Source: Oscillospiraceae bacterium (GTDB taxonomy: Bacteria > Bacillota > Clostridia > Oscillospirales > Ruminococcaceae). Taken from it: a DNA stretch of 64,000 bases. Every line of letters starts with the position of its first letter. Within the stretch, counting starts at the first letter, position 1. The stretch lies in assembly GCA_017436575.1 (NCBI GenBank), contig JAFSCU010000003.1:157073-221072 (forward strand), in the 5' to 3' direction. The notes under the pieces were generated by a model. That model was given only the letters and a program-made list of their open reading frames with translations. It did no database searches and was not told where the DNA came from. The translations under genes and the position numbers were made by a program. Shown here one piece after another: positions 33,183 to 42,171 of this stretch.

Positions 33183-35258
33183 ATGGACTACAAAAATCTG
33201 AAAATAAAGAACGTTATGGTAGCCGGTCACGCAGGCAGCGGTAAAACAAGCCTCGTTGAAGCATTGCTGTGGGCAACAAAAACAACAGACCGTCAGGGTC
33301 GTGTAGAAGACGGTAACACAGTATCTGACTTTGATGCTGAAGAAATCAAAAGAGCATGCTCACTGTCAAGTGCAGTTGCTCCTTATGAACACAACGGTGT
33401 AAAAGTTAACCTGGTTGACGTACCTGGTCTGTTCGACTTTGAACTGGGTATGTATGAAGGTGTAAAAGCCTGTGAAACAACACTTATCACTGTAAGTGCA
33501 AAAGACGGTGTTGAAGTAGGTACACAGAAAGCTTACAAACTGAGCAACAAATACGGTCGCTCAACAATGATTTATGTTTCTAAAGTTGACGTTGAAAACG
33601 CTGACTTCTACAATGTATTTGAAGAACTGAAAGCTGAATTCGGTCCACAGATTTGTCCTATCATCGTTCCTGTAGTTAATGGTGATAAAGTGACATACAT
33701 CAACCTGATGGAATTCAAAGCTTACCAGTACAAAAACGGCAAAGCTGAAGAAGTTGTAATGCCTGCTACAGGTCACCGTCTTGACGGTCTGGTAACAGCT
33801 ATCAACGAAGCTGTTGCTGAAACTGATGAAGAACTGTTTGAAAAATACTTCTCAGGCGAACAGTTTACAAAAGCTGAAATCACAACAGGTATCAAAGCAG
33901 GTATCAAAGCCGGTACAATCACACCAGTAGTTTGTGGTGCAACTACAAAACTGGAAGGCATTGATATGCTGCTGGATGCTATCAATGAACTGGCTCCATC
34001 ACCAGAAGATACAGAAGGCACACCAATCGCTCTGGGTGATTCCGAAGTTATTCTGCCATTCAATGAAAACAGCCAGGTTGCAGCACTGGTTTTCAAAACT
34101 GTTGCTGACCCATTCGTAGGCAAAATGTCTTACGTTAAAGTTCTGTCCGGCAATCTGAAAGCTGACTCAAACGTTATCAACACAACAGTTGGCGGTCCTG
34201 AAAGACTGGGCAAAATCCTGACAATCCGCGGTAAAAAACAGATTGACACTGAATATATCAAAGCCGGTGACATCGGTGCTATCACAAAACTGGCTAACAC
34301 AAAAACAGGCGACATCCTGTGCGACCCACAGAATGATTACAAAGCTCTGGATAACGAATTCCCAAATCCAACACTGGAACTGGCAATCCGTCCAAAGAAA
34401 AAAGGCGACGAAGCTAAAATCTCTTCTGCTCTGCAGAGAATTATGGAAGAAGACTGCACAGTTGGCTACCGTCAGGACCCTGAAACAGCACAGCAGCTGA
34501 TCAAAGGTCTGGGCGAACAGCATCTGGACGTTGTTCTGTCAAAAATGAAAGGCAAATTCGGCGTTGAAGCTGAACTGGATAAACCAAGAGTAGCTTACAG
34601 AGAAACAATCAGAAAAACAGTTAAAGCTGAAGGTAAACACAAGAAACAGTCTGGCGGTCATGGTCAGTATGGTCATGTTTGGATTGAATTCTCACCAACA
34701 GAAGGCGACGAACTGGTATTTGAAGAAAAAGTATTCGGTGGCGCAGTTCCTAAGAATTACTTCCCAGCAGTTGAAAAAGGTCTGCAGGATGCTAAAAAAT
34801 ATGGTGTTCTGGCAGGTTACCCAGTTGTTGGTCTGAAAGCTACACTGCTGGATGGTTCTTACCACCCTGTTGACTCATCTGAAATGGCATTTAAACTTGC
34901 TGCTACACTGGCATACAAAGCTGGTCTGAAAGAAGCTTCACCTTGTCTGCTGGAACCAATCGGCACACTGGACGCATTTGTACCTGACAACAATGCAGGT
35001 GACGTAATGGGCGAAGTTAACAAACGCCGCGGCCGTGTTCTGGGTATCGAACCAGTTGGCGACGGTATGCAGAAAGTTAGCGCTGAATGTCCAATGAGCG
35101 AAATGTCTGACTTTACAACATATATCCGCTCACTGACAGCAGGCAGAGGCCACTTTACTCTTGAATTCACAAGATACGAACAGCTGCCAAGCCATATGGA
35201 AGGCAAAGTTATCGAAGAAGCCAAGAAATTTATTGTTGCAAAATACGACGAAGAATAG
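33183..35258 (+). CDS. Elongation factor G-like translational GTPase
   Basis: 691 residues with the full five-domain EF-G layout. G1 GHAGSGKT, G3 DVPG and a G4-like SKVD are visible, domain IV carries GGHGQYGHVWIEF and domain V ends EFTRYEQLPSHMEGKV. The switch I region lacks the canonical GITI motif (here CSLSSAVAPYEHNG), which marks the EF-G-like (FusA2-type) branch and not the housekeeping EF-G encoded beside rpsG. Codon bias is as strong as in eno, so it is probably abundant. Whether it does translocation, ribosome recycling or both is open. Single-gene unit with a strong terminator. Confidence 0.9.
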   Translation: MDYKNLKIKNVMVAGHAGSGKTSLVEALLWATKTTDRQGRVEDGNTVSDFDAEEIKRACSLSSAVAPYEHNGVKVNLVDVPGLFDFELGMYEGVKACETTLITVSAKDGVEVGTQKAYKLSNKYGRSTMIYVSKVDVENADFYNVFEELKAEFGPQICPIIVPVVNGDKVTYINLMEFKAYQYKNGKAEEVVMPATGHRLDGLVTAINEAVAETDEELFEKYFSGEQFTKAEITTGIKAGIKAGTITPVVCGATTKLEGIDMLLDAINELAPSPEDTEGTPIALGDSEVILPFNENSQVAALVFKTVADPFVGKMSYVKVLSGNLKADSNVINTTVGGPERLGKILTIRGKKQIDTEYIKAGDIGAITKLANTKTGDILCDPQNDYKALDNEFPNPTLELAIRPKKKGDEAKISSALQRIMEEDCTVGYRQDPETAQQLIKGLGEQHLDVVLSKMKGKFGVEAELDKPRVAYRETIRKTVKAEGKHKKQSGGHGQYGHVWIEFSPTEGDELVFEEKVFGGAVPKNYFPAVEKGLQDAKKYGVLAGYPVVGLKATLLDGSYHPVDSSEMAFKLAATLAYKAGLKEASPCLLEPIGTLDAFVPDNNAGDVMGEVNKRRGRVLGIEPVGDGMQKVSAECPMSEMSDFTTYIRSLTAGRGHFTLEFTRYEQLPSHMEGKVIEEAKKFIVAKYDEE

Positions 35259-35283
35259 TCTTAATATTCTTTCCCCCACAAGC

Positions 35284-35316
35284 GAAAAACTTCCCGCAAG
35301 GGAAGTTTTTCCTTTC
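35284..35316 (+). terminator. Terminator of the EF-G-like gene
   Basis: 12-bp perfect stem GAAAAACTTCCC / GGGAAGTTTTTC, GCAA tetraloop (35284-35311), then CTTTC. Confidence 0.85.
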
Positions 35317-35399
35317 TATTAAAACCAATAAAATGGTGAATATACTGTGATTTATTGTGAAAATTGCCGTTTTTTACCATAATTTTATGGTTTTAGATA

Positions 35400-35428
35400 T
35401 TGACATTGACTACTAATACATATATAAT
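35400..35428 (+). promoter_or_regulatory. Promoter of greA
   Basis: Consensus TTGACA (35400-35405), 17-base spacer, TATAAT (35423-35428). Confidence 0.85.
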
Positions 35429-35476
35429 ATAAGGCATTGCGAAAAGCAGTGTTTATTTGAAAAGGAGATTACCAAA

Positions 35477-35956
35477 TTGGCTAAAGAAGTATTACTTACA
35501 CAGTCCGGTTATGAAAATCTGGTTAATGAACTGGAATATCTGAAAACTGAAAAACGTGCCGAACTGGCAGAAAAAATCAAAGTAGCTCGTGGCTTCGGTG
35601 ACCTGTCTGAAAACAGCGAATACGATGAAGCCAAAAATGAACAGGGGCTGGTTGAACAGAGAATTCTGGAACTGGAAGCAACAATCAAAAATGCTAAAAT
35701 CGTAAACAAAGATAGCATGGACGTAAGCAAAGTAGGCGTAGGCGTACATGTAGTAGTTGTTGATGAAGACGATTTTGAAGAAGCATACGACATTGTAGGC
35801 AGCACAGAATTTGACCCACTGAATGGTAAAATCAGTGAAGATTCCCCTGTTGGTGCAGCTCTGAAAGGCCACAAAGCAGGCGAAACTGTAGTAGTTAACC
35901 TGCCAACAGGCGCTACAATGAAACTGACAATCAAATCAGTTGAAGTACACAGATAA
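35477..35956 (+). CDS. greA: Transcription elongation factor GreA (TTG start)
   Basis: 159 residues. Rescues backtracked RNA polymerase by stimulating transcript cleavage. N-terminal coiled coil with the tip acidic pair in GDLSENSEYDEAK, and C-terminal FKBP-like domain with GSTEFDP, ISEDSPVGAALKGHKAGE. The gene starts with TTG at 35477: AAAGGAG lies 10 bases upstream and MAKEVLLTQSGYENL is the expected N-terminus; there is no ATG in the first 75 codons. A very good promoter combined with a weak start codon suggests translation is deliberately modest. Confidence 0.96.
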   Translation: MAKEVLLTQSGYENLVNELEYLKTEKRAELAEKIKVARGFGDLSENSEYDEAKNEQGLVEQRILELEATIKNAKIVNKDSMDVSKVGVGVHVVVVDEDDFEEAYDIVGSTEFDPLNGKISEDSPVGAALKGHKAGETVVVNLPTGATMKLTIKSVEVHR

Positions 35957-35963
35957 TAAAAAT

Positions 35964-35995
35964 AAAGAGTCGCAACAGCGACTCTTTTTGTTTGC
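35964..35995 (+). terminator. Terminator of greA
   Basis: 10-bp perfect stem AAAGAGTCGC / GCGACTCTTT, AACA loop (35964-35987), then TTGTTTG. Confidence 0.85.
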
Positions 35996-36008
35996 ATAAA
36001 TTATAATA

Positions 36009-36302
36009 TCACCAGATATGTTCCAGCTGTTTCAGATATTCTACTGTATCTGCCAGCACAGCATCGGAAAAGCCTGTTCCCTGCCCTTTAAGGCTGTTGA
36101 TACATTCTGTCAGATGAGGCACATCTTCCACATGCAGCATATATCCCATACCCAGTATATAGAAACTGTATTTGTCCAGCGTTTCCAGGGCTCTGTCTGC
36201 TGCCTGTGTCAGTCTGTCTGTATCCAACGGATGCCTGTTTTTATATTCACTGCACAGCTGCAATAATATATCTGCATACTTTTCTTTCACAAATTTTTTC
36301 AT
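36009..36302 (-). CDS. Hypothetical protein, 97 residues, all-helical
   Basis: Cytoplasmic, no signal or membrane segment; predicted mostly helical, with KYADILLQLCSEYKN and DRLTQAADRALETLDKYSFYIL looking like amphipathic helices. I do not recognise the family. AAAGGA precedes the ATG by 7 bases, and the gene follows a hairpin that ends the upstream small membrane protein gene, so it may be expressed by partial read-through. It converges with greA. Confidence 0.7.
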   Translation of the reverse strand: MKKFVKEKYADILLQLCSEYKNRHPLDTDRLTQAADRALETLDKYSFYILGMGYMLHVEDVPHLTECINSLKGQGTGFSDAVLADTVEYLKQLEHIW

Positions 36303-36308
36303 AATTTC

Positions 36309-36345
36309 CTTTATAAAAAAACTGCCTGCTTACACAGACAGTTTT
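36309..36345 (-). terminator. Terminator of the 76-residue membrane protein gene
   Basis: On the minus strand AAAACTGTCTG pairs with CAGGCAGTTTT (one G-U) (36318-36345), then TTTTATAA. It abuts the ribosome site of the next gene. Confidence 0.7.
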
Positions 36346-36349
36346 CTGA

Positions 36350-36580
36350 TTAATAAATTTTTGATTCACTGCTACCAACTTTGAAATATTTATACGCAAT
36401 AGGAATTATTGTGCCTACAAAAGCCAGCAAAGCCACAACAAATACCGGTTTTTTGGCTTTTTTATGAATAACAACACCTGTCATCATACCCAGAGCAAAC
36501 AGGCAAAAACGCACCAGTGTCCAGTCTGCCCAGTTGCTGCTCCATAAATATTTCTTTTCAGCCTGTACCAACCATTCCAT
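36350..36580 (-). CDS. Small two-helix membrane protein
   Basis: 76 residues. Two membrane helices (residues ~22-39, LVRFCLFALGMMTGVVI, and ~44-65, PVFVVALLAFVGTIIPIAY) joined by a basic turn HKKAKK. The N-terminus EKKYLWSSNWADWTLV is amphipathic. Such short proteins are common in Clostridia and are often labelled, without proof, as phosphate-permease-like. Function unknown. GGGGGAT lies upstream of the ATG. Confidence 0.7.
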   Translation of the reverse strand: MEWLVQAEKKYLWSSNWADWTLVRFCLFALGMMTGVVIHKKAKKPVFVVALLAFVGTIIPIAYKYFKVGSSESKIY

Positions 36581-36599
36581 AAATACATCCCCCTGTGTA

Positions 36600-36780
36600 C
36601 GATTTCAAATCTGGTTTTCAAAACCATATATGGTTATTATATAACAAAAAAATATGTTTGTAAATAAACTAACATAAAGATAACACTATTTTTCCCTGTA
36701 AAATCAGCATTATGTTAAAAAAGAGTTTTGACCAGCCAATACTTTTTTATGTAATACAGATATTTTTACAATAAAAATTG
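36600..36780. other. AT-rich intergenic stretch
   Basis: Between the small membrane protein gene and the lysS promoter. No gene, strong hairpin or repeat seen. Confidence 0.5.
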
Positions 36781-36787
36781 TATATGC

Positions 36788-36816
36788 TTGTACAAGAGAC
36801 TTTTTTATGTTAAAAT
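36788..36816 (+). promoter_or_regulatory. Promoter of lysS
   Basis: TTGTAC (36788-36793), 17-base spacer, TAAAAT (36811-36816). No T-box elements are present in the short leader. Confidence 0.65.
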
Positions 36817-36874
36817 AAAATGATTAAATATGTAATTTATTTAAAACAATTAAAATATATAAAGGAGCACAGTA

Positions 36875-38377
36875 ATGGAAAACACAAATCTTGTACCAGA
36901 AATGCAGGAAGAAAACCTGAGCGAACAGATGCAGATTCGCCGCGGTAAGCTGAAAGCACTGCAGGACAAAGGCCAGGACCCATACGCTAAAACAAAGTAT
37001 GAAGTAACTGACTATGCAAAAGATATTGTAGATAACTATAATGACGAAGATGAAGACCATGGCACAGCAAGCCTGGCAGGTCGTATTATGTCCAAACGTA
37101 TTATGGGTAAAGCCGCATTTATGGACCTGAGAGACCATTCCGGCAAAATCCAGCTGTATCTGAACCAGAAAATCCTGGGCGAAGAATACTACAAAGAAAT
37201 CACTACTTGGGACATCGGCGATATTGCCGGTGTTAAAGGCGAAATTTTTAAAACAAAACATGGCGAAATCTCCATCAGAGTAAAAGAAATCGAACTGCTG
37301 AGCAAATCTCTTATTCCACTGCCAGAAAAATGGCATGGCCTGACAGACACAGAAATGCGTTACCGTCAGAGATATGTAGACCTGATTGTTAACCCTGATG
37401 TTAAAGACACATTTGTAAAACGCAGCCTGATTCTGCGTGAAATCCGTCACTACCTTGACACAAAAGGCTTTATCGAAGTAGATACACCTATTCTGACACC
37501 ATTTGAAATCGGTGCATCCGCAAGACCATTTATCACACACCACAACACACTGGATATGGATATGGTACTGCGTATCGAAACAGAACTGTATCTGAAACGT
37601 CTTATCGTTGGTAGTTTTGACAAAGTGTACGAAGTTGGCCGTATTTTCCGTAACGAAGGTATGGACACAAAACACAACCCTGAATTTACATCTATCGAAC
37701 TTTACCAGGCATACGCAAACTACTATGACATTATGGACCTGGTAGAAGAAATGATGAAAACAGTAGCAATGAATGTTTGCGGCACTCTGGAAGTACCATA
37801 TCAGGGCAAAGTTATCAACCTGGGGCACTGGGAAAGAATGACAATGCTGGAAGCTGTAAAAAAATACAGTGGTGTAGACTTTAACGAAATTCATTCTGAC
37901 GAAGAAGCTATTGCAGTGGCTAAAGAACACCATGTTGACCTGCCTGAAGTTCCTTCCAAAGGCGCTATCCTGGCAGAATTCTTTGATGCTTATGTTGAAG
38001 AAAACCTGATTCAGCCTACATTCATTTATGACTATCCGGTTGAAATCAGCCCACTGGCAAAACGCAAACCTGAAGACCCAGCATACACAGAAAGATTTGA
38101 ATACTTTATCAATGCTATGGAATTCGGTAATGCATTCAGCGAACTGAACGACCCAATCGACCAGAAAGGCCGTTTTGAAAGACAGGTTGCTGAAAGAAAA
38201 GAACTGGAACCAAACAGCAAAGCACAGGTTGACTATGACTATGTAACAGCACTGGAATACGGTCTGGCACCAACAGGCGGTCTGGGCTTCGGCTTTGACA
38301 GACTGGTAATGCTGCTGACAGACTCTGCATCTATCCGCGATGTTCTGCTGTTCCCGACAATGAAACCTGAAAAATAA
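36875..38377 (+). CDS. lysS: Lysyl-tRNA synthetase, class II
   Basis: 500 residues. N-terminal OB-fold anticodon domain (GTASLAGRIMSKRIMGKAAFMDLRD, IQLYLN) and the class II catalytic core: motif 1 around IRHYLDTKGFIEVDTPIL, motif 2 in FRNEGMDTKHNPEFTSIEL and motif 3 GLGFGFDRLVMLLTDSASIRD at the C-terminus. GAGC-type ribosome site AAAGGAG 8 bases before the ATG. Its own promoter and terminator make it monocistronic, although greA is close upstream as in many Firmicutes (greA-lysS order), here separated by two genes on the other strand. Confidence 0.97.
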   Translation: MENTNLVPEMQEENLSEQMQIRRGKLKALQDKGQDPYAKTKYEVTDYAKDIVDNYNDEDEDHGTASLAGRIMSKRIMGKAAFMDLRDHSGKIQLYLNQKILGEEYYKEITTWDIGDIAGVKGEIFKTKHGEISIRVKEIELLSKSLIPLPEKWHGLTDTEMRYRQRYVDLIVNPDVKDTFVKRSLILREIRHYLDTKGFIEVDTPILTPFEIGASARPFITHHNTLDMDMVLRIETELYLKRLIVGSFDKVYEVGRIFRNEGMDTKHNPEFTSIELYQAYANYYDIMDLVEEMMKTVAMNVCGTLEVPYQGKVINLGHWERMTMLEAVKKYSGVDFNEIHSDEEAIAVAKEHHVDLPEVPSKGAILAEFFDAYVEENLIQPTFIYDYPVEISPLAKRKPEDPAYTERFEYFINAMEFGNAFSELNDPIDQKGRFERQVAERKELEPNSKAQVDYDYVTALEYGLAPTGGLGFGFDRLVMLLTDSASIRDVLLFPTMKPEK

Positions 38378-38391
38378 TTTTTTATACAATT

Positions 38392-38423
38392 ACAGCCCGG
38401 AGTTTTCCGGGCTGTTTTACTTT
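38392..38423 (+). terminator. Terminator of lysS
   Basis: 10-bp stem ACAGCCCGGA / TCCGGGCTGT (38392-38415), then TTTACTTTT. Confidence 0.85.
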
Positions 38424-38549
38424 TCTGTAAATATATGTACTGCAAAAATTTCCATCTATATGCCTTTATAATATTCTCATTTCTTATTGAACTTTCCCCC
38501 TATATATGCGATAATATATGCATTAAAATATTTAATCAGGAGAACTTTT

Positions 38550-38780
38550 ATGGAATATAAAGACGAAGTACTGTATGACCTGCAGGATTGCCCTTTCTGC
38601 GGTGGCCCTGCACTGATGGACCATGTTGGCGGCTGGTGTGTTTACATTGAATGTGTGGACTGCGGCGCACGGACAGGCCATATGGAATACAAAGATGAAA
38701 AAAGCAAAAAAGCGGCTGAACTGGCCAGCGTAGAACTGTGGAACAACGGCAGAGTAGTAAACTTTGGCCGCGGTGAATAA
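38550..38780 (+). CDS. Lar-family restriction-alleviation-like zinc-ribbon protein
   Basis: 76 residues from the ATG at 38550 (AGGAGA upstream); the longer frame has no ribosome site. CPFCGGPALM then YIECVDCGARTG form a four-cysteine zinc ribbon, followed by KAAELASVELWNNG, the A..x..WN closing motif of the Lar family. Lar proteins alleviate restriction in phages, but this chromosomal copy stands alone among housekeeping genes, so it may have another role. It is convergent with the DUF4129-type gene. Confidence 0.8.
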   Translation: MEYKDEVLYDLQDCPFCGGPALMDHVGGWCVYIECVDCGARTGHMEYKDEKSKKAAELASVELWNNGRVVNFGRGE

Positions 38781-38796
38781 TTACTGTATAAAAAAG

Positions 38797-38831
38797 CAGA
38801 CCGTAGATGAAAAATCTTCGGTCTGTTTTAT
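38797..38831. terminator. Bidirectional terminator, Lar-like gene / MoxR operon
   Basis: Stem CAGACCG-AGAT / ATCT-CGGTCTG (38797-38825) with flanking A- and T-runs, usable from both sides. Confidence 0.75.
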
Positions 38832-38839
38832 TATTTTAT

Positions 38840-40030
38840 TCAGTCTTTCGCCATAAGCTCTTTGTTAATCTGTTTCATTCGTTTCAGGTCAGCTTTGGTA
38901 GCTGTGCCTCCATAGCGGGCATTGATATAGATACTGCGCATTTCTGCCAGCATATCGGCAGGCGCAGTTTTCAGCAACTGTTCAGAGCTGTCCAGAATAT
39001 CCTGGCTGGTGGTGCTGGGTTCCATTTTGCCGCCATACTGTCTGTACAGTTTCAGAAACAAGCGGTACTGACGTCTGACCTGAAGGACAGTGGTGGTGGC
39101 ACGCTCTTTTTTCTGTTTTGCGTTTTCTTTACCACGGATAATATCTATACCCTGGCTGATAAAGTTTTCTTCCCCATTGTGAAGTGCAAGCCAGCGGAAA
39201 AACCAGAAAGCCGCCACCAGCAAAACTGCCGCCAACAGCACCGTCAGAAATGTTTCGGTAGTAGCCACATTATCCCCTGCTATAACAGCATCTTTAAAGG
39301 TAGGGCCAAAATCCGCACCACCCAGATGATTTTCTGTAAAGCGTATTTCACCGAATTTAAACCAGGAGAAAAGTGCCATTATCAGTCTTAAAACGCCCAT
39401 AAAAAGCAATATAAAGCCGTTCAGCACAGGATAGACTGCTTTCATATAGACAAAATGCAGTGCACTGCCAACCATTCTGAAAACAAAATCACGGCTGAAC
39501 AGCCACGCCATCCCCATTACCACCACAAACATAGTGGCATTTTTGCGCTGATACTGTGGCTGAAGATAGACAGCCGGCGGCTGACGAAGCATTCGCATAA
39601 GAAAAACAGAAGTTGCAAGTGACATAAAAGCCATAGGCAGACTGTACTGCACAAAGTCTGCTGTTTTGCCCAGCAGACACAGGGATATGCCTGCCAATGG
39701 GTAAAATTTAATCGTCATTGAAAACAGTTCGCACTGTCTGTCCCAGGACAGTTTTGTGTTTTCCTTATAAAGCAAGAACAAAATATAAATAACAGGTGGC
39801 AAAAGTGCCAGTCTGTAACTGCCCGGTGTCAAAAGTACCGCCAATGGCAGCAACATATATGTTTTATTTATGCTGCGGTTTTGCCGGAATACAGCAACGC
39901 CATAGGCAAGCCCCAGCAGCAGATACTGTATAAACTGTGAACCGCCCCCCTGTGACACCACAAACAGTTCTGCAATAAAGAAGTAGACAGACAGGTCTGC
40001 CAACATTCTCAGACTATGTATAAATATCAT
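38840..40030 (-). CDS. Multi-helix membrane protein with DUF4129-like C-terminus
   Basis: 396 residues. About nine hydrophobic helices in the first 285 residues, then a soluble C-terminal domain (~295-396) with RRQYRLFLKLYRQYG, TTSQDIL and SIYINARYGG, the pattern of the DUF4129 domain that accompanies MoxR-DUF58 operons (often on transglutaminase-like proteins). No transglutaminase Cys-His-Asp core is seen here. It is the third gene of the MoxR operon and starts 12 bases after the DUF58 gene. Probably a membrane partner in envelope or complex assembly; role inferred from context. Confidence 0.75.
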   Translation of the reverse strand: MIFIHSLRMLADLSVYFFIAELFVVSQGGGSQFIQYLLLGLAYGVAVFRQNRSINKTYMLLPLAVLLTPGSYRLALLPPVIYILFLLYKENTKLSWDRQCELFSMTIKFYPLAGISLCLLGKTADFVQYSLPMAFMSLATSVFLMRMLRQPPAVYLQPQYQRKNATMFVVVMGMAWLFSRDFVFRMVGSALHFVYMKAVYPVLNGFILLFMGVLRLIMALFSWFKFGEIRFTENHLGGADFGPTFKDAVIAGDNVATTETFLTVLLAAVLLVAAFWFFRWLALHNGEENFISQGIDIIRGKENAKQKKERATTTVLQVRRQYRLFLKLYRQYGGKMEPSTTSQDILDSSEQLLKTAPADMLAEMRSIYINARYGGTATKADLKRMKQINKELMAKD

Positions 40031-40042
40031 AAATCTACCCCC

Positions 40043-41086
40043 TTACATTACAGACGCATCCAGCACCAGTGTCTGGCTGTCTGCACCGGAGTGGGAAATG
40101 GCTGAAGTATCAGGTGTGATGATTATCAGGCCACGTTCACTGCCGCTGGCTTTTCGGGCAAAGGACAGCAGCCTGTCATATGTGAAAGCATGGGAATAGA
40201 TACCACGGCCCAGACGCTCCATTATTTTACCAAAATGGTGGTGACCGATACCGTCATCCACAAAATGCAAATCTCCGCTGCCCCCAACCATCTGGGCATT
40301 TATATAAAAGCCATAGGAAACGCCTTTTGATTCAAGATGACTGCATACACTGCGTGCAACAGAATATGTCTTTTCCATCATCTGTGCAGGATTTTCGGCA
40401 GTGGTTTCCAGGTTGACCATAACAGAAAGCACCGGCTCTATGGTGTGGTCATATTCTTTTACCATAAGCTGCTGACGCCGTGCAGACTGTTTCCACGAAA
40501 TCATTTTCATAGGTTCCCTGCCGGAATATTCACGGAAACCCACTGTCAGCACAGGGTCTTCGTATATGAAACGGCGCACGGAGTATTCACCCATAAACTT
40601 ACCCAGCACCTGTTTCACATCTGCTGTGTCATAGCTTTCAGGAGCAACCACAACTTCTCTGAACAGTGAAATATCTTTCCGTTTTTCTTTCAGTCCCAGA
40701 AAATCCCCAAAGAACAGTGTTGGGTTTGGCAGATAATATCTGCCTCTTTCACTGATGGAAACAGGTATTTTCATCTTCAGTTTCTGGTTTGATTTCAGCC
40801 ATGTGGAGATAATTACTTCGCTGTTGTTGTGGATATTTCTTATGCTGGCGTTTTTCACACCCGGCGCCACAGAAAATTCCCGTGGGAAAGTCATTTTCAC
40901 TTTGACAAAATAAACAGGAAAAGACATTTTGTTTTCCAGTTCAACAACAATGTTGAAAACATCTTTCGGGTCAACCACATTTTCTTCAGGCCAGAAATTT
41001 GCGTCCACAAACTCTGTGGTGTTTTCCAACATCCAGTCCTGTACCCACAGAACAAGGAGAATACCAATAATAAGAAATGCTATCAT
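40043..41086 (-). CDS. DUF58 domain protein
   Basis: 347 residues. One N-terminal membrane helix (FLIIGILLVLWVQDW), a beta-rich segment with SISERGRYYLPNPTLFFGDFLGL, and the DUF58 core with EYSGREPMKMISWKQSARRQQLMVKEYDH at about residues 190-220, followed by a von Willebrand A-like fold. DUF58 proteins are the standard partners of MoxR ATPases. Its ATG overlaps the MoxR stop by four bases (ATGA), so the pair is translationally coupled. Confidence 0.88.
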   Translation of the reverse strand: MIAFLIIGILLVLWVQDWMLENTTEFVDANFWPEENVVDPKDVFNIVVELENKMSFPVYFVKVKMTFPREFSVAPGVKNASIRNIHNNSEVIISTWLKSNQKLKMKIPVSISERGRYYLPNPTLFFGDFLGLKEKRKDISLFREVVVAPESYDTADVKQVLGKFMGEYSVRRFIYEDPVLTVGFREYSGREPMKMISWKQSARRQQLMVKEYDHTIEPVLSVMVNLETTAENPAQMMEKTYSVARSVCSHLESKGVSYGFYINAQMVGGSGDLHFVDDGIGHHHFGKIMERLGRGIYSHAFTYDRLLSFARKASGSERGLIIITPDTSAISHSGADSQTLVLDASVM

Positions 41087-42027
41087 GCCAGAGTCTCCAG
41101 TGGAACAGGAACATTTTCAATAATTTTGTTAAGGAATTTAATTGACGCAGATGTTTTACCGCTGTCTTTGGAAATTCTGTGTGCCAGAACATGAGGGGCC
41201 ACCAGTTTTACATCTTCAGGAATAACATAGTCACGGCCTGCAAAAGCAGCTGTAACCTGACTGGCCTTGTACAGTGCAATGGCACCACGGGTGGAAACGC
41301 CTGTGATAAAGTTATCTTCTGTTCTTGTGCCTTCGATAATATCCATAATATAGCCCAGCACAGCTTCAGAAACAGTTACTTCTTTGAAAGCAGAGCACAC
41401 ATAGGCAGTTTCTTCTGCTGTTACAACCTGATGTAAATCTTCAATAAGTGCAACAGAGTCTGTTCTGCCCAGAACGCTCATTTCCTGCCGGCGTGTCATA
41501 TAGCCAAGGGACAGGCGCATAAAGAAACGGTCCATCTGTGCATCAGGAAGTGGGAAAGTACCATAGGATTCCAGTGGGTTCTGTGTAGCCATAACCATAA
41601 AAGGTGGTTCCAGCTGGCTGGTTACACCATCAACGGTAATCTGCTTTTCTTCCATTGCTTCCAGCAGACTGGACTGTGTACGGGGTGTGGCACGGTTGAT
41701 TTCATCTGCCAGTATAATATTTGAAAACAGAGGACCCGGACGGAATTCAAACTCACCTGTTTTCTGATTGTAAAAATTAATACCTGTCAGGTCAGACGGC
41801 AAAAGGTCAGGAGTGAACTGGATACGTTTGAAATCTCCGCCTATTGTTTTGGCAAAGGCACGCAGCAGCATTGTTTTGCCTGTGCCTGGAATGTCTTCCA
41901 GCAGTACATGACCGCCGCATACAAAACTGGTAAGTACCAGAGAAATAATATCGTCTTTACCTACGATAACTTTTGAGCAATTGCTTACCACTTTGTTATG
42001 GTAATCCACAAATTTTGAAATGTTCAT
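41083..42027 (-). CDS. MoxR family AAA+ ATPase
   Basis: 314 residues. Walker A DIPGTGKTML (~residues 43-52), Walker B ILADEINRATPR, sensor 1 ATQNPLESYGTFPLPDAQMDRF and arginine region are all present and match the MoxR family, chaperone-like ATPases that assemble or load metal into protein complexes together with DUF58/VWA proteins. First gene of a three-gene operon with DUF58 and DUF4129-type genes. GGGAGA lies 7 bases before the ATG. Confidence 0.93.
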   Translation of the reverse strand: MNISKFVDYHNKVVSNCSKVIVGKDDIISLVLTSFVCGGHVLLEDIPGTGKTMLLRAFAKTIGGDFKRIQFTPDLLPSDLTGINFYNQKTGEFEFRPGPLFSNIILADEINRATPRTQSSLLEAMEEKQITVDGVTSQLEPPFMVMATQNPLESYGTFPLPDAQMDRFFMRLSLGYMTRRQEMSVLGRTDSVALIEDLHQVVTAEETAYVCSAFKEVTVSEAVLGYIMDIIEGTRTEDNFITGVSTRGAIALYKASQVTAAFAGRDYVIPEDVKLVAPHVLAHRISKDSGKTSASIKFLNKIIENVPVPLETLA

Positions 42028-42113
42028 AATAATCTCCCATTATATAAAAACTTACATTTTAAATATGATAATATTTTATTATAGCATAAAATACAAAAAA
42101 TCATAGTGTTTTG

Positions 42114-42142
42114 TTGTTACAAAAGCTATACCGTGATATAAT
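42114..42142 (+). promoter_or_regulatory. Promoter of the MBL-fold gene
   Basis: TTGTTA (42114-42119), 17-base spacer, TATAAT (42137-42142), 29 bases before the start codon. Confidence 0.65.
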
Positions 42143-42171
42143 TAATTAAAACTGATACAAGAGGTAAACCT

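Noticed and set aside
36824-38389. 521-codon open frame on the minus strand opposite lysS
   Set aside because: It is antisense to a clear synthetase, rich in Cys/Phe/His as expected from reversed codons, and has no ribosome site.
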